Part shown: positions 49,526 through 59,110 of the stretch, piece by piece
Layout of the letters: the number at the start of each line of letters is the position of its first letter
How positions within the stretch are numbered: the stretch's first letter is position 1
NCBI GenBank assembly: GCA_963803165.1
Contig: CAWDLK010000001.1
Coordinates: 124,001-188,000 of the forward strand
Length of the DNA stretch: 64,000 bases
Direction: 5' to 3'
From: Changshengia sp963803165
GTDB taxonomy: Bacteria; Chloroflexota; Dormibacteria; Aeolococcales; Aeolococcaceae
Notes under the pieces: model-generated
What the model was told of the DNA's origin: nothing
The model's database searches: none
What the model saw: only the letters and a program-made list of their open reading frames with translations
Made by a program: the position numbers and the translations under genes

Positions 49526-50986
49526 CTAATTGGTCGACACCGCGACCGCCGCGGCGACGGTGGCGACGTGGGCGGGGTCGCGCACCAGGCGGTCGAAGCG
49601 CGCACGCCTCGCCTCCCACCCCTGTGCCTCGACAACCAGGTCGGGGTGATCCTCGATGAGATGGGTGTTGTACTCACCGCGCTGGAATTCGGGGGAGTCG
49701 AGCAGGGCGAGGTGGTACGGGATGTTGGTGCGGATGCCGGTGATGACGTACTCGCACAGCGCCCTGCGCATCCTGCCGATGGCGAGCTCGCGGGTCGGGC
49801 CCCAGACGATCAGCTTGGCGATCATCGGGTCGTAGCGGGGCGAGACCATCCCCGGCCCGGCGAGGGCCGCGTCGACCCGGACGCCGGGACCCGAGGGCTC
49901 GTGGTAGCCGGTGATCCGGCCCGGCGAGGGGAGGAAGCCCTGGGCGTAGTCCTCGGCATTGATCCGGCACTCGATGGCGTGACCCTGGGGGACGATCTGC
50001 TGCTGGTGCAGCTGCAGGTGCTCGCCGGAAGCGATCCGGAGCTGCTCGGCGACCAGGTCCACCGAGTACACGGCCTCGGTCACCGGGTGCTCGACCTGGA
50101 GGCGCGTGTTCATCTCCAGGAAGTAGAAGTCGCCCTTGGAGTAGATCATCTCGACGGTGCCGGCGTTGACGTAGCCGACCGCGCGGGCGGCGGCCACGGC
50201 GACCTCGCCCATCCGCGCTCGCTGGTCGGGGTCGATGACCACCGACGGCGCTTCCTCGAGGATCTTCTGGTGGCGGCGCTGGATGGAGCACTCGCGCTCG
50301 CCGAGGTGGATGACGGTCCCGTGGGCGTCGGCGAGCACCTGGATCTCGATGTGGCGGGGCTCCTCGACGTAGCGCTCCAGGAAGATGGTGGCGTTGCCGA
50401 AGGCGCGCTCCGCGGTGGAGCGGGCGGCATCCAGGCTGCTTCGCAGCTCCGCCAGGTCGTGGGCGACGCGCATGCCGATGCCGCCGCCACCCGCCGAGGC
50501 CTTGATCAGCACCGGGTAGCCGATCTCGGCGGCGGCCCGTACCGCCTCCTCGTCGCCGGTTAGCGCCCCGCTGCCGGGCACCACCGGCACTCCGGCGGCC
50601 TGCATCCGCTCCCGGGCCGGGACCTTCTCCCCCATCGCCGCCATGGCCTCCGGGGGTGGACCGATGAAGACGATGCCGGCGGCCGCGCAGGCGCGGGCGA
50701 ACGCCTGGTTCTCGCTGAGGAAGCCGTAGCCGGGATGGATCGCCTCGGCGCCGGTGCTCCGGGCGGCCGCCACGATCCGCTCGATGTCCAGGTACTCGCT
50801 CCGGGCTCCGCCCGTCCCGGCGGCCCCCGCCCCGAGCTCCACGGCCTCGTCGGCGAGCAGGGTGAAGGGAGCGTTGCGGTCGGCGCCGCTGTGCACCGCC
50901 ACGGAGCGGATGCCCAGGTCGCGGCAGGCCCGGATCACCCGGATCGCGATCTCCCCCCGGTTGGCGACCAGCACCTTGCTGAACAT
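49526..50986 (-). CDS. accC: biotin carboxylase subunit of an acyl-CoA or pyruvate carboxylase
   Basis: Carboxylates carrier-bound biotin using ATP and bicarbonate. The 486-residue protein from ATG 50986 starts MFSKVLVANRGEIAIRVIRA. It has the ATP-grasp glycine loop KASAGGGGIGMRV, ECSIQRRHQKILEEAPS, and the catalytic region EMNTRLQVEHPVTEAV. The C-terminal domain ends with the NIPYHLALLDSPEFQRGEYN segment and a roughly 40-residue extension. Length fits AccC or the PycA subunit of split pyruvate carboxylase. The biotin-carrier gene 4 kb away (54870) is a possible partner. It is unrelated to the toxin island, whose Rhs gene starts just downstream. Confidence 0.9.
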   Translation of the reverse strand: MFSKVLVANRGEIAIRVIRACRDLGIRSVAVHSGADRNAPFTLLADEAVELGAGAAGTGGARSEYLDIERIVAAARSTGAEAIHPGYGFLSENQAFARACAAAGIVFIGPPPEAMAAMGEKVPARERMQAAGVPVVPGSGALTGDEEAVRAAAEIGYPVLIKASAGGGGIGMRVAHDLAELRSSLDAARSTAERAFGNATIFLERYVEEPRHIEIQVLADAHGTVIHLGERECSIQRRHQKILEEAPSVVIDPDQRARMGEVAVAAARAVGYVNAGTVEMIYSKGDFYFLEMNTRLQVEHPVTEAVYSVDLVAEQLRIASGEHLQLHQQQIVPQGHAIECRINAEDYAQGFLPSPGRITGYHEPSGPGVRVDAALAGPGMVSPRYDPMIAKLIVWGPTRELAIGRMRRALCEYVITGIRTNIPYHLALLDSPEFQRGEYNTHLIEDHPDLVVEAQGWEARRARFDRLVRDPAHVATVAAAVAVSTN

Positions 50987-51111
50987 GGCGCCCATGGTGC
51001 CATCCCTGGCGTGGGAACCGATCCCGTCCATCGCCGCCCGAGGGCTCGGCCGGCGTTCGTGCGCCGGGCGCATGATTGGCGCAGGTCGGGGCAGGGCAGA
51101 GGAGAAGGGAG

Positions 51112-51444
51112 ATGCCGCAAGACCCGGAGCAGGCGTGGCGGGAGGTGGGTCAGCACTTCGAGGACCTGGGGTCCCGCATCCACGAGCACTACCGCCGCCA
51201 GCTCGACGATCGCGGCCGGCCGGTGGAGGAGACCGCCCACGGGGTGGCCGAGGCCCTGGAGGCCCTGACCCGTCAGGTGGGGAGCGCCTTCGACGCCCTC
51301 GGCGAGGCGTTCCACGACCAGGCGGTCCGGGAGGAGGCCCTCCGTGCCTCGCGCGCCTTTGGCGATGCCGTCGAGGCGTCGGTCTCGGGACTGGGTGGGG
51401 AGGTCAAGAAGGCGACCCGGCGATCCCCCAAACGGGAGAAGTAG
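51112..51444 (+). CDS. hypothetical charged helical protein
   Basis: A 110-residue protein from ATG 51112, preceded by GGAGAAGGGA as ribosome-binding site (a longer frame from 51076 lacks one). It is helical with many Asp, Glu and Arg: PQDPEQAWREVGQHFEDLGS, VAEALEALTRQVGSAFDALG, ending in a Lys/Arg-rich tail. It lacks membrane segments. The pattern of amphipathic helices resembles small stress or phasin-like proteins, but no family is assigned. Divergent from accC. Confidence 0.75.
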   Translation: MPQDPEQAWREVGQHFEDLGSRIHEHYRRQLDDRGRPVEETAHGVAEALEALTRQVGSAFDALGEAFHDQAVREEALRASRAFGDAVEASVSGLGGEVKKATRRSPKREK

Positions 51445-51536
51445 TCGGGTCAGGGCTGGAGCGGGGTGACCGAGGGATTCTGCGGCGCGCTGTTGACGGC
51501 GTGATCGGCCGTCGCGCCGGTTAGGATCGGGCTGCG

Positions 51537-51998
51537 ATGGAGTACCGGCGTCCCTCCCCCCGGATGTGGGCCGCCCGCCAGACCGTCCTCGGCCTCTCGA
51601 CCCTGCTCTGGCTGGCCATCCTCGGCGTGGCCGGCGCCATCCTCTGGGGTCTCCGAGGTGCGCTGATCGGGGTCGGCGTCTGTGTCCTGTTCGCCGCGGT
51701 GACGTGGTTCGTGGAGCGCGGCCGGTACCGTTCCTGGGGGTACCTCGAGCGAGAGGAGGACCTGGTGGTCCGGCGCGGCCTGGTCTTCCACCGGCTCACC
51801 GTCGTCCCCTTTGGGCGGATGCAGTTCGTGGACGTCACCGCCGGTCCGGTGGACCGCCTCTTCGACCTGGCCACGGTGCAGCTCCACACCGCGGCAGCGG
51901 CGACGGACGCGCGCATCCCCGGCTTGCGCAGCCAGGACGCCGCCCAGCTGCGCGACCGGCTGGCGGCTCTCGGCGAGGCCCGGACGTCGGGAATCTGA
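51537..51998 (+). CDS. bacterial PH-domain (YdbS-like) membrane protein
   Basis: A 153-residue protein with two hydrophobic segments near residues 15-58 (LGLSTLLWLAILGVAGAILW, ALIGVGVCVLFAAVTWFV) and a bPH_2 domain after them (EREEDLVVRRGLVFHRLTVV, PFGRMQFVDVTAGPVDRLFD). This is the layout of YdbS, which is normally paired with a YdbT-like protein. Its stop overlaps the start of the next gene (TGATG). Confidence 0.85.
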   Translation: MEYRRPSPRMWAARQTVLGLSTLLWLAILGVAGAILWGLRGALIGVGVCVLFAAVTWFVERGRYRSWGYLEREEDLVVRRGLVFHRLTVVPFGRMQFVDVTAGPVDRLFDLATVQLHTAAAATDARIPGLRSQDAAQLRDRLAALGEARTSGI

Positions 51999-53367
51999 TG
52001 GGCGCCGCCAGCTCCCAGGCGTCGGCGCTGTCCGGCACCTGGTGCCGGCTCCATCCCCTCTCGCCGCTCGCCCGGGTCGGGATCACCCTGGGCTTCGTGG
52101 TGGCCGCGGTGGGCATCCCCACCCTCTCCGGCGGGCAGGTGTCGTCGGGGGGGTGGCCGGACCTCATCGTGGTCGCGGCCATCGCCGTCCTCGGGATCGG
52201 CGCCTCCGTGGTCTCGTGGCTGGTCACCCGCTGGCGGGTGGTCGGCGACGAGCTGCAGATCGACACCGGGCTGATCTACCGCCAGTCGCTCCGCTTCCCG
52301 CTGCGGCGGGTCCAGGCCGTGGACATCGTGGCGCCGCTGACCGCGCGCCTGCTCGGGCTCGCCGAGGTGCGGATCGATCTCGGCCGGGAACCGGTCACCA
52401 CCAGCACGGCCGTCTCGCCTACCTCAGCAACCAGGATGCCGCGGCGGTGCGTGCCCAGCTCCTCGCCCTGGCCCACGGCCTCGCCGCCGAGACCCCGGAA
52501 CCGCCCGCCGCTGCCCCTCTTCCGGGTCGACAACGGGCGGCTGATCGCCGCCAGCCTGCTGCGCGGCGCGTGGCTGGTGGTGCTGGTGGTCGTCGCCGTG
52601 GTCGCGGTCCTCGCCATCGACTCTCGCCGAGGGGCGGCGGCGCCGGAGGACAGCGAGGCCCAGCGCCACCTCGCTGATCAGCGGGATCCTGACCGGCGTG
52701 CTCGCCCTCGGCCTCGACAGCGCCCGATCCGTCAACGGCGACTTCGACTTCACGATCGGGGAGGCCGCCGACGGCCTGCGCCTCCACCGAGGGCTCCTCC
52801 AGAAGCGGCACGAGACCATCCCGTATGGCCGCATCCAGGCGGTGCGGCTCGTCCAGCCGCTGCTCTGGCGACCCTTCGGCTGGGCGCGCGTGGAGCTGGA
52901 CGTCGCCCGGCAGCCGGAGGCGCACGGCCAGGGGGAGGCCCGGCAGCTCGCCCACCTGCTGGCCCCGGTGGCCACCCTGGATCAGGCGCGGTGGCTGGTC
53001 GGCCGGGTCGCGCCCGGGAGCCCCGGCGACGCTCAGCCGCGCCGGCGCCCCGCCTCGGCGCGCGATGCTCCGCGCCCCGCTCTCCTACCACTACCTCTCG
53101 GTCTGGCACGACGAGCGCTGGCTGGTGACGCGGACCGGTCGGCTGCGACCGGCGACGGTCATCGTCCCCCTCGAGAAGGTGCAGAGCATCCGGCTCTGCA
53201 GCGGGCCGGTGCTTCGCTGGCTCCGCCTGGCCGATCTCCGCGTCGACACCGCGGGCCGGCGCTGGGTGGGCGAGGCGCTCTGCCGTGACCGGGCGGAGGC
53301 GGAGGCCCTGGTGGACCGGCTCAGCGAGCTGGCCCGCCGCGCCCGCCAGCTCAGCTGGCGACGATGA
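51998..53367 (+). CDS. YdbT-like multi-PH-domain membrane protein, several frameshifts
   Basis: The first frame reads LSPLARVGITLGFVVAAVGI, VVGDELQIDTGLIYRQSLRF and PLRRVQAVDIVAPLTARLLG. It then shifts near 52400 (to RLAYLSNQDAAAVRAQLLAL), near 52510 (to LPLFRVDNGRLIAASLLRGA), near 52640 (to SLISGILTGVLALGLDSARS) and near 53040 (to APPRRAMLRAPLSYHYL). Joined, these give a normal YdbT-type protein with repeated membrane pairs and bPH_2 domains. Four shifts in 1.4 kb could mean a true pseudogene or locally poor sequence. The 3' end overlaps the convergent L,D-transpeptidase gene by 17 bases. Confidence 0.75.
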
Positions 53368-54754
53368 CCTGGGTCCCGAGCGGCGTCCAGGAGTACAGCC
53401 AGGGCATCAGGGTGTTGGGGATGTGGATGCAGCCGTGGCTCGCGTTGTCCGCTTCGACCTCGTACTGGCTGCCGGGGCCGAAGTCGTTCTGATTCTCCCA
53501 GTAGGCGTCGTGAAGGAAGTAGCCGCCGTCCTCGTACTCCATCGCGTAATCCACCCAGGTGGGGTAGTAGTAGCCCGGAGAGCCGGGCGGCCACGGGGAG
53601 ATGAACTCGAACGGGGACTGCTTGTAGAAGACGTGGAAGGAGCCGGTGAGGGTGGGGAAGCCGGGCCGGCCGGTGGTCACCGGGGTGGCGTTCACCACGC
53701 AGCCGTTGTCGTAGAAGACGGCCTCCTCGAGGCTGATGCTCACGTAGATGACCTTGCCCGAACCCCCTCCGACCTGATGGCCGCACTGGTCGCTGGCGAG
53801 GTCGCTGTCGATCGCCGCCTTGAGACCGGCCTCCTGGGACTGCAGCGAGCTGAGCTCGTCGTAGGTGGTGCCGGCCAGGTAGCTCTGGTCCAGCGTCTGG
53901 TACTGGCTCAGCTCGGCTGCGGAGCCGGGCGTGCCTTCGGCCGCCGCCTGGTCGGCGAGCAGCAGCAGAGGCCGCAGCTCGCCGTTCAGCTGGTCATTGA
54001 CCGAGATCAGCTGGGTGAGCTGGTAGAGGGCGGTGTAGAGGAGGCCGGAGGTGGCGGACGGGTCTTCGCCGCTGGACTCTTCACTCTGCAATTGGGCCAG
54101 CAGCTGCGGAACGTCGCCGGGGTCGAGGTTGTCCTGGCCGGCGACCCTGATCGCGCCGCTCGCCTGCGAGATGAGCCCCGCGGGCCCGCCCGACCGGGCC
54201 ACGTCGTCCTGGATCACGGCCTGCTGCTGGGCGTCCAGGACATCGGTGCGGGCGGTGTCGAGCTGTTCCTGCCAGCCGGCGACCAGGTGGGCGACCTGAT
54301 CCGGGGTGGTCGCCGCGCTCAGCTCGGCCGGCCAGCTCTGCCCGGCGGACGCCTCCGTCGCCGTCATCAGGGTCCCCTGCTGACCCACCTCCAGCTGCCA
54401 GTCGAAGAGGACCAGCTCGGCGCGTTCGATCTGCACCTTCATGGCCGCCGCGTAGGCGGCGTCGGTGGCCCGCGTGAGCGTCGCCAGGAGGCCCTGGCCG
54501 TCGGTCGTCCACCACGCCAGGGACCAGCCGTCGCCCCGCGGCTGCTGCTTCTCGAGGCGGGTCCGGAGCGGGGCGATGCTGGACGCGGGCACTCCGACGG
54601 CCACGTCGTGCGACCAGGTGGCCCGCAGGCTCGACGCCTCCGCGGTGAAGCTGGTGCGCCGGTCGGATCCGACGACCGCCATGCCGGCCAGGGCCGCGAT
54701 CAGGCAGCCGGCGAGGATCACGGCGGCGAAGCGGACGGCGCGCATCGGGCTCAT
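53351..54754 (-). CDS. L,D-transpeptidase (YkuD domain) with signal anchor
   Basis: A 467-residue envelope protein. ATG 54754 gives a short basic start and one membrane segment (VRFAAVILAGCLIAALAGMA). The middle is helical with coiled-coil character (about residues 40-320). The C-terminal YkuD domain starts near residue 330 (IYVSISLEEAVFYDNG). It has the His in YFLHDAYWENQ and the catalytic signature ASHGCIHIPN with Cys at about 442. Such enzymes make 3-3 cross-links in peptidoglycan or attach proteins to it. The YkuD motif and its Cys are intact. Confidence 0.92.
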   Translation of the reverse strand: MSPMRAVRFAAVILAGCLIAALAGMAVVGSDRRTSFTAEASSLRATWSHDVAVGVPASSIAPLRTRLEKQQPRGDGWSLAWWTTDGQGLLATLTRATDAAYAAAMKVQIERAELVLFDWQLEVGQQGTLMTATEASAGQSWPAELSAATTPDQVAHLVAGWQEQLDTARTDVLDAQQQAVIQDDVARSGGPAGLISQASGAIRVAGQDNLDPGDVPQLLAQLQSEESSGEDPSATSGLLYTALYQLTQLISVNDQLNGELRPLLLLADQAAAEGTPGSAAELSQYQTLDQSYLAGTTYDELSSLQSQEAGLKAAIDSDLASDQCGHQVGGGSGKVIYVSISLEEAVFYDNGCVVNATPVTTGRPGFPTLTGSFHVFYKQSPFEFISPWPPGSPGYYYPTWVDYAMEYEDGGYFLHDAYWENQNDFGPGSQYEVEADNASHGCIHIPNTLMPWLYSWTPLGTQVIVAS

Positions 54755-54869
54755 GGGCTCTGGGGGAGTAACTCCGGGACCACCGACCACGTTACGTGGC
54801 CGCTCGCCGTGATGGTGGTGACGATCCGGTTGCGGGCGGCCGGGCCGCGCGCCGCCGCTGCGAGCGCCC

Positions 54870-56656
54870 TCATTCGATGTCGACGATGGGGGCTCGGGGG
54901 CCGACGACGTCGCCCTCCCGCACGTGGACGGTCACGACAATCCCGGCCCGGTGGGCGGTGATGTCGTTCTGCATCTTCATCGCCTCCAGGACCGCCACGA
55001 CGTCGCCGATCTGGACCCGGGTGCCGGGCTGGACGGCCACCTTGAGGATCAGCCCCGGCATCGGCGCGGTGACGGTCCCACCGCCGGCCCGGGGCGCCGG
55101 CGGCGGCCCGCCCGTGGAGACGGCGGGGGCCCCGCCGCCCGCCCCGAAGACGCGGACGTCGTAGGACTGCCCGTCCACCTCCACCCGCAGCTCACGCACC
55201 TCGCCGGGGGGCTCCCCCCCGGGTCGCCGGCGGCGGCGGCCTCGAGGGACGACGGCGCCAGGGCGGCATCGGCCTCGCTCTGCCCGCTCGTGGTGCTCCC
55301 CGGCTCCTCGTCGCCGAGCTGCTCCACCGGGGCCTCACCCCGGGCAAAGGCCAGGAAGTCGGCTCCGAAGAGCGCGTAGGTGACGAGCGCCTCGGGATCG
55401 GAGCGGACACCCTCACGAGCCAGCTCGCGGCTCGCGCCGGGGAGGCCGGGCTCGAGGAGGTCGGCGGGCCTGCAGGTGATCGGCTCCTCCCGCCCGTTGA
55501 CCAGCTCGCGGACGTCGGGGTCGATCGGCTCGGGCGGGGTGCCGAAGAAGCCGAGGCAGTAGTCCTTGATCTCCTGGCTGATGGTGGCGTAGCGATCACC
55601 CTCGAAGACGTTGTAGACCGCCTGGGTGGTGATCACCTCGGGGAGGGGGGAGACCGGCGGCGGATCGCCCAGCTCCCGCCGCACCCGGGAGATCTCCGCC
55701 TCGACGTCGGGGAGCCGGTCGAGCGCACCGCGTTCGCGCAGCTCGGCGATCCCGTGGCCCATCGCCGAGGTCGGCAGCATGCCGCGGAGCGCCGCTCCAT
55801 CGAAGCGCCAGAGCGCGGGATCGACGGAGTCCGCGTAGAGCGGGGCGACCTCCTCGAGCAGGTGGGCGACCCGGGTCACGGGCTCCAGCTCGAGACCGGT
55901 GGCGTCGTCCGTCCCCGCCAGGGCCGCGATCAACGCCTCGGCGGCGGGGAGGGCGGCCCCGCCGCCCAGCGGGGAGACGCACACGTCGGCCCGCACGGCC
56001 CCGGCTCGGTGGGCGGCCTGGTAGGCGAGCCCAGCCTGCCCGGCCTGGGCGCAGAAGCTCACCGTGACGGGAAGGCCGCCCGCCTCGGCGACGGCGGCCA
56101 CCAGCGCCGCCGCGCGGGCGGCACCGGTCGCCCCCAGCGGATCGTGGAGGCAGATGGCGTCGCAGCCGATCCCGGCGAGGCCGCGGGCGATCACGGCCAG
56201 AGCCGCGACGGGGGCGTCGGAGCAGACCACCACCCCCTCGACCTGAGCGCCCGCCGCCTTGGCGGCGCCCACCGCGGTGGCCAGGTTGGCCACGTCGTTG
56301 AGAGGGTCCAGGAGGCGGAAGACGCCGATCCCCGCCTCCGCCGCTAGGCGCACGAAGGCCCCCACGACGTCGTCGGGGAGGTGGCGGTGACCCACCAGCA
56401 TCTGGCCGCTGAGGGTGGCCATCAAAGGGGTGGTGGGGGCGGCCTCGGCCAGCGCCCGCAGCCGCTCGAACGGGTCCTCGCCGAGGAAGCGGAGCTGCGC
56501 CTCGAAGGTGGCCCCGCCGAAGACCTCGAGGGCGGAGAAGCCGCAGCCGTCGAGGAGCTCCGCCGCGCGGAGCGCGTGGCGCTGGCGCAGGCGGCTGAGC
56601 AGGAGCGCCTGCTGCCCGTACCGAAGTGAGGCTTCGACCAGCTCCAGACGCGGCAT
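54870..56656 (-). CDS. carboxyltransferase/biotin-carrier protein (OadA/PycB-like) lacking metal ligands; one frameshift
   Basis: From ATG 56656 the protein aligns along its length with OadA/PycB: CGFSALEVFGGATFEAQLRF, FRLLDPLNDVANL, TQAVYNVFEGDRY, CRPADLLEPGLPG. A frame break in the C7 run at 55214-55220 separates it from the biotinyl domain; one more base joins them into 595 residues. The biotin site is intact (VLEAMKMQND, Lys near 561). The active site is not: LRDxHQ reads LRYGQQ (Tyr13), the carbamylated Lys of xIKDMxG reads His171 (ICLHDPLG), and the metal-binding HxH reads Ser-Phe-Cys (200-202). Catalysis by the usual mechanism looks impossible; a non-catalytic or changed function is inferred. 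Confidence 0.85.
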
Positions 56657-56797
56657 GACCGAGCGATTGTATGGGGGAAGGGGTGGAGCGCAGGTCGACG
56701 CGAGCGCCCGGCTGAGGGCGGATGGTGCTCTCGACCCGGGAACACGAGGGGGAGCGCACCGAGGGTGCACGCAGATTGCCGGCGGGGAGTCCCGGGG

Positions 56798-57313
56798 TCA
56801 GGCCCCGGCCGTCGCCCCGCCGGTGACGTCGAACCCCTCGGGGAGCTGGACGCGCTCTCTCATCTCCTCGCGCCGGGCGCCGACGGCCGCGGCCACCCGG
56901 GGGTCGGAGAGGGCGAGGATCCGGGCCGCCAGGTGCCCCGCGTTGCGGGCGCCCATCTCGCCGACCGCGACGGTGGCCACCGGCACGCCGGGAGGCATCT
57001 GCACGATGCTGAGCAGCGCGTCGAATCCCGCCAGGGGAGTTCCGGCGAGCGGGACGCCGATCACCGGCAGCGGGGTCAGCGCGGCCAGCACGCCGGGCAG
57101 GTGCGCGGCGGCGCCCGCCCCGGCGACGATGACCCGCAGCCCGCGGCCCGCGGCCTGCAGCGCGTAGGCGCGGACCACGTCCGGGGCGCGGTGAGCCGAC
57201 ATCACGCCGATCTCCCACGGGATGCCGTAGCCGTCGAGCACCTCCCCGCAGCGCCTCATCGCGGGCAGGTCGGACTCGCTGCCCATCACGATGCCGACCT
57301 GGGCGGCGCTCAT
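56798..57313 (-). CDS. purE: N5-carboxyaminoimidazole ribonucleotide mutase
   Basis: PurE isomerises N5-CAIR to CAIR. The 171-residue protein from ATG 57313 shows the class I pattern: GIVMGSESDLPAMRRC, VMSAHRAPDVV with the catalytic His, IVAGAGAAAHLPGVLAA and PVIGVPL. The ATG shares one base with the purD stop (TGATG). No purK is found in the window. Confidence 0.95.
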   Translation of the reverse strand: MSAAQVGIVMGSESDLPAMRRCGEVLDGYGIPWEIGVMSAHRAPDVVRAYALQAAGRGLRVIVAGAGAAAHLPGVLAALTPLPVIGVPLAGTPLAGFDALLSIVQMPPGVPVATVAVGEMGARNAGHLAARILALSDPRVAAAVGARREEMRERVQLPEGFDVTGGATAGA

Positions 57314-58587
57314 CACCTCACCCCGGCGGGGAGGGTCGCGATGTCGGAGCGCGACCACATCCCCGCGAAGTGGACGCGCCCGAGGTTCTCGTAGGCGCGG
57401 CGCCTCGCCTCGCCGACGTCGCGACCCTGGCCGACGATGCCGAGCACGCGACCGCCGGCGGTCACCAAGCGGCCACGCTCGTCACGCGCGGTGCCGGCGT
57501 GGAAGCAGAGGACGTCGGCGTCGAGATCACCGAGGCCGAGGATGGGGTCGCCGACGCGGGGGGCGGCCGGATAGCCCGGGGCGGCGGCCACCACCGTCAC
57601 CGCCGCCCCCGCCGGCGGCGGCGCGGACCGCCCCTCGAGCTCGCCGCGGGCGGCGGCGAGGAGGAGGTCGAGGAAACCCGCCCCCGCGAGCGGCACCACG
57701 GCCTGGGTCTCCGGGTCGCCGAACCGGGCGTTGAACTCGAGGACGCGGAGCCCGTCCGGCCCGATCATCAGCCCCGCGTAGAGGCAGCCCACGAAGGGCG
57801 TCCCGGCTTCGGCGAGCGCCGCGAGGGTGGGCTCGATCACCCGCTCGGCGACCTCCTCCAGGGGCGGGCAGCCGTCCTCCACGGGGGCGTAGGCGCCCAT
57901 CCCCCCGGTGTTCGGTCCGCGGTCCGCATCCTCGGCCCGCTTGTAATCGCGTGCCGGCGCGAGCAGCTGGTACCGGCGCCCGTCGCAGATCGCGAACACG
58001 GAGACCTCGCTCCCGGTCAGCCTCTCCTCGACCACCACCACGTCGCCGGCGTCGCCGAAGCGACGCTCGGTGAGGCACGCGGAGACGGCCGCCAACGCCT
58101 CCTCCCGGCTGCCGCAGACCATCACCCCCTTGCCGGCGGCCAGGCCGTCCGCCTTCACGACGCAGCGGCCGTCCAGCTGGAGGACGAAGTCGACGAGCTC
58201 GCCGCGGCTCGTGCCGTCCCCGGAGCGCCAGCGCGCGGTGGGCACCCCGGCGCCGTCCATCAGCCGCTTGGCGTGGGCCTTGCTCCACTCGATCCTGGAG
58301 GCCTCCGCGGAGGGGCCGAAGACCGGCACGCCCGCCTCGTCACAGGCATCCGCGACGCCCGCGGCGAGCGCGGCGTCCGGCCCGACGATGACCAGGTCGA
58401 CCTCCCGCTCCCGCGCCAGGCGGGCGATGGCGCGCCCGTCGGTGACGGAGACGGCGACGTTGGTGCCGAGCTCGGCGGTGCCCGCGTTGCCCGGCGCGCA
58501 GAGGATCTCCGGGTTCGAGTGGTGGCGCGCGCACGCCCACGCGAGAGCGTGCTCCCGACCGCCGGAGCCGACCACCAGAACGCGCAT
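57313..58587 (-). CDS. purD: phosphoribosylamine-glycine ligase
   Basis: PurD joins phosphoribosylamine and glycine. From ATG 58587 it gives 424 residues with the N-terminal Rossmann loop VLVVGSGGREHALAWA, the ATP-grasp regions CVVKADGLAAGKGVMVC and GPNTGGMGAYAPVEDG, and the metal-binding LEFNARFGDPETQ. The longer open frame upstream runs through noncoding sequence. It forms a two-gene unit with purE, separate from the main purine cluster. Confidence 0.96.
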   Translation of the reverse strand: MRVLVVGSGGREHALAWACARHHSNPEILCAPGNAGTAELGTNVAVSVTDGRAIARLAREREVDLVIVGPDAALAAGVADACDEAGVPVFGPSAEASRIEWSKAHAKRLMDGAGVPTARWRSGDGTSRGELVDFVLQLDGRCVVKADGLAAGKGVMVCGSREEALAAVSACLTERRFGDAGDVVVVEERLTGSEVSVFAICDGRRYQLLAPARDYKRAEDADRGPNTGGMGAYAPVEDGCPPLEEVAERVIEPTLAALAEAGTPFVGCLYAGLMIGPDGLRVLEFNARFGDPETQAVVPLAGAGFLDLLLAAARGELEGRSAPPPAGAAVTVVAAAPGYPAAPRVGDPILGLGDLDADVLCFHAGTARDERGRLVTAGGRVLGIVGQGRDVGEARRRAYENLGRVHFAGMWSRSDIATLPAGVR

Positions 58588-58747
58588 CGGTCCGATTGTG
58601 GTGGATCGGGAGCGCCCGGGGCCACCGGGGGACCGGCACCGGTGCATCTGACCCAGCCCCTTTCGGTGCACGTGAAGCTGGCGCGTCCACGCCGCCCCGA
58701 CTAGTCTGGGCCACGGTGAGCCAACCACCCCAGCAGGAGGACCGCCC

Positions 58748-59089
58748 GTGAGCCACCCGTCCGGACGCCGGCTCGCCGCACTGGCGGGCGTTCCGCTGAT
58801 CATCGCCACGCTGACGGGCTTCGGCCCGGTCTCGGTCCAGGCCGCCGGGGACGGCACGACGCCCGCTCTCCCGAGCATCGCGGGCCTCGCGGGTCGCGTC
58901 GAGCTGGGCGCCGCCCTCGTCGCCCTCGGTCTGCTCATCGCCGCCGTGACCATCGTCCGGCTGCGGATCCAGGCCCGGCGGCGGCGGTCTCCCACGCCCC
59001 CCGCGTCCCGCTGGACGAAGGTCACCGACACCTGGGGCGTCTACTCGACGGCCACCGCACGCAGGGCCGAGGTCCGCTCGCGCTGGTGA
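58748..59089 (+). CDS. small secreted or membrane protein of unknown function
   Basis: A 113-residue protein from GTG 58748, with ribosome-binding site AGGAGGA eight bases before. Residues 1-32 look like a signal peptide (RRLAALAGVPLIIATLTGFG, cleavage near VQAA). A membrane segment follows at about 52-72 (ELGAALVALGLLIAAVTIV), then a basic RLRIQARRRRS stretch and a cytoplasmic tail. No family recognised. Confidence 0.7.
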   Translation: MSHPSGRRLAALAGVPLIIATLTGFGPVSVQAAGDGTTPALPSIAGLAGRVELGAALVALGLLIAAVTIVRLRIQARRRRSPTPPASRWTKVTDTWGVYSTATARRAEVRSRW

Positions 59090-59110
59090 GGCGGCGTCAG
59101 CCCGCCCCGG

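Noticed and set aside
55049..55213. Independent C-terminus of the carboxyltransferase in its original frame (Arg/Pro/Gly-rich)
   Set aside because: It arises from the missing base in the C7 run. The biotinyl domain in the other frame is the genuine continuation.
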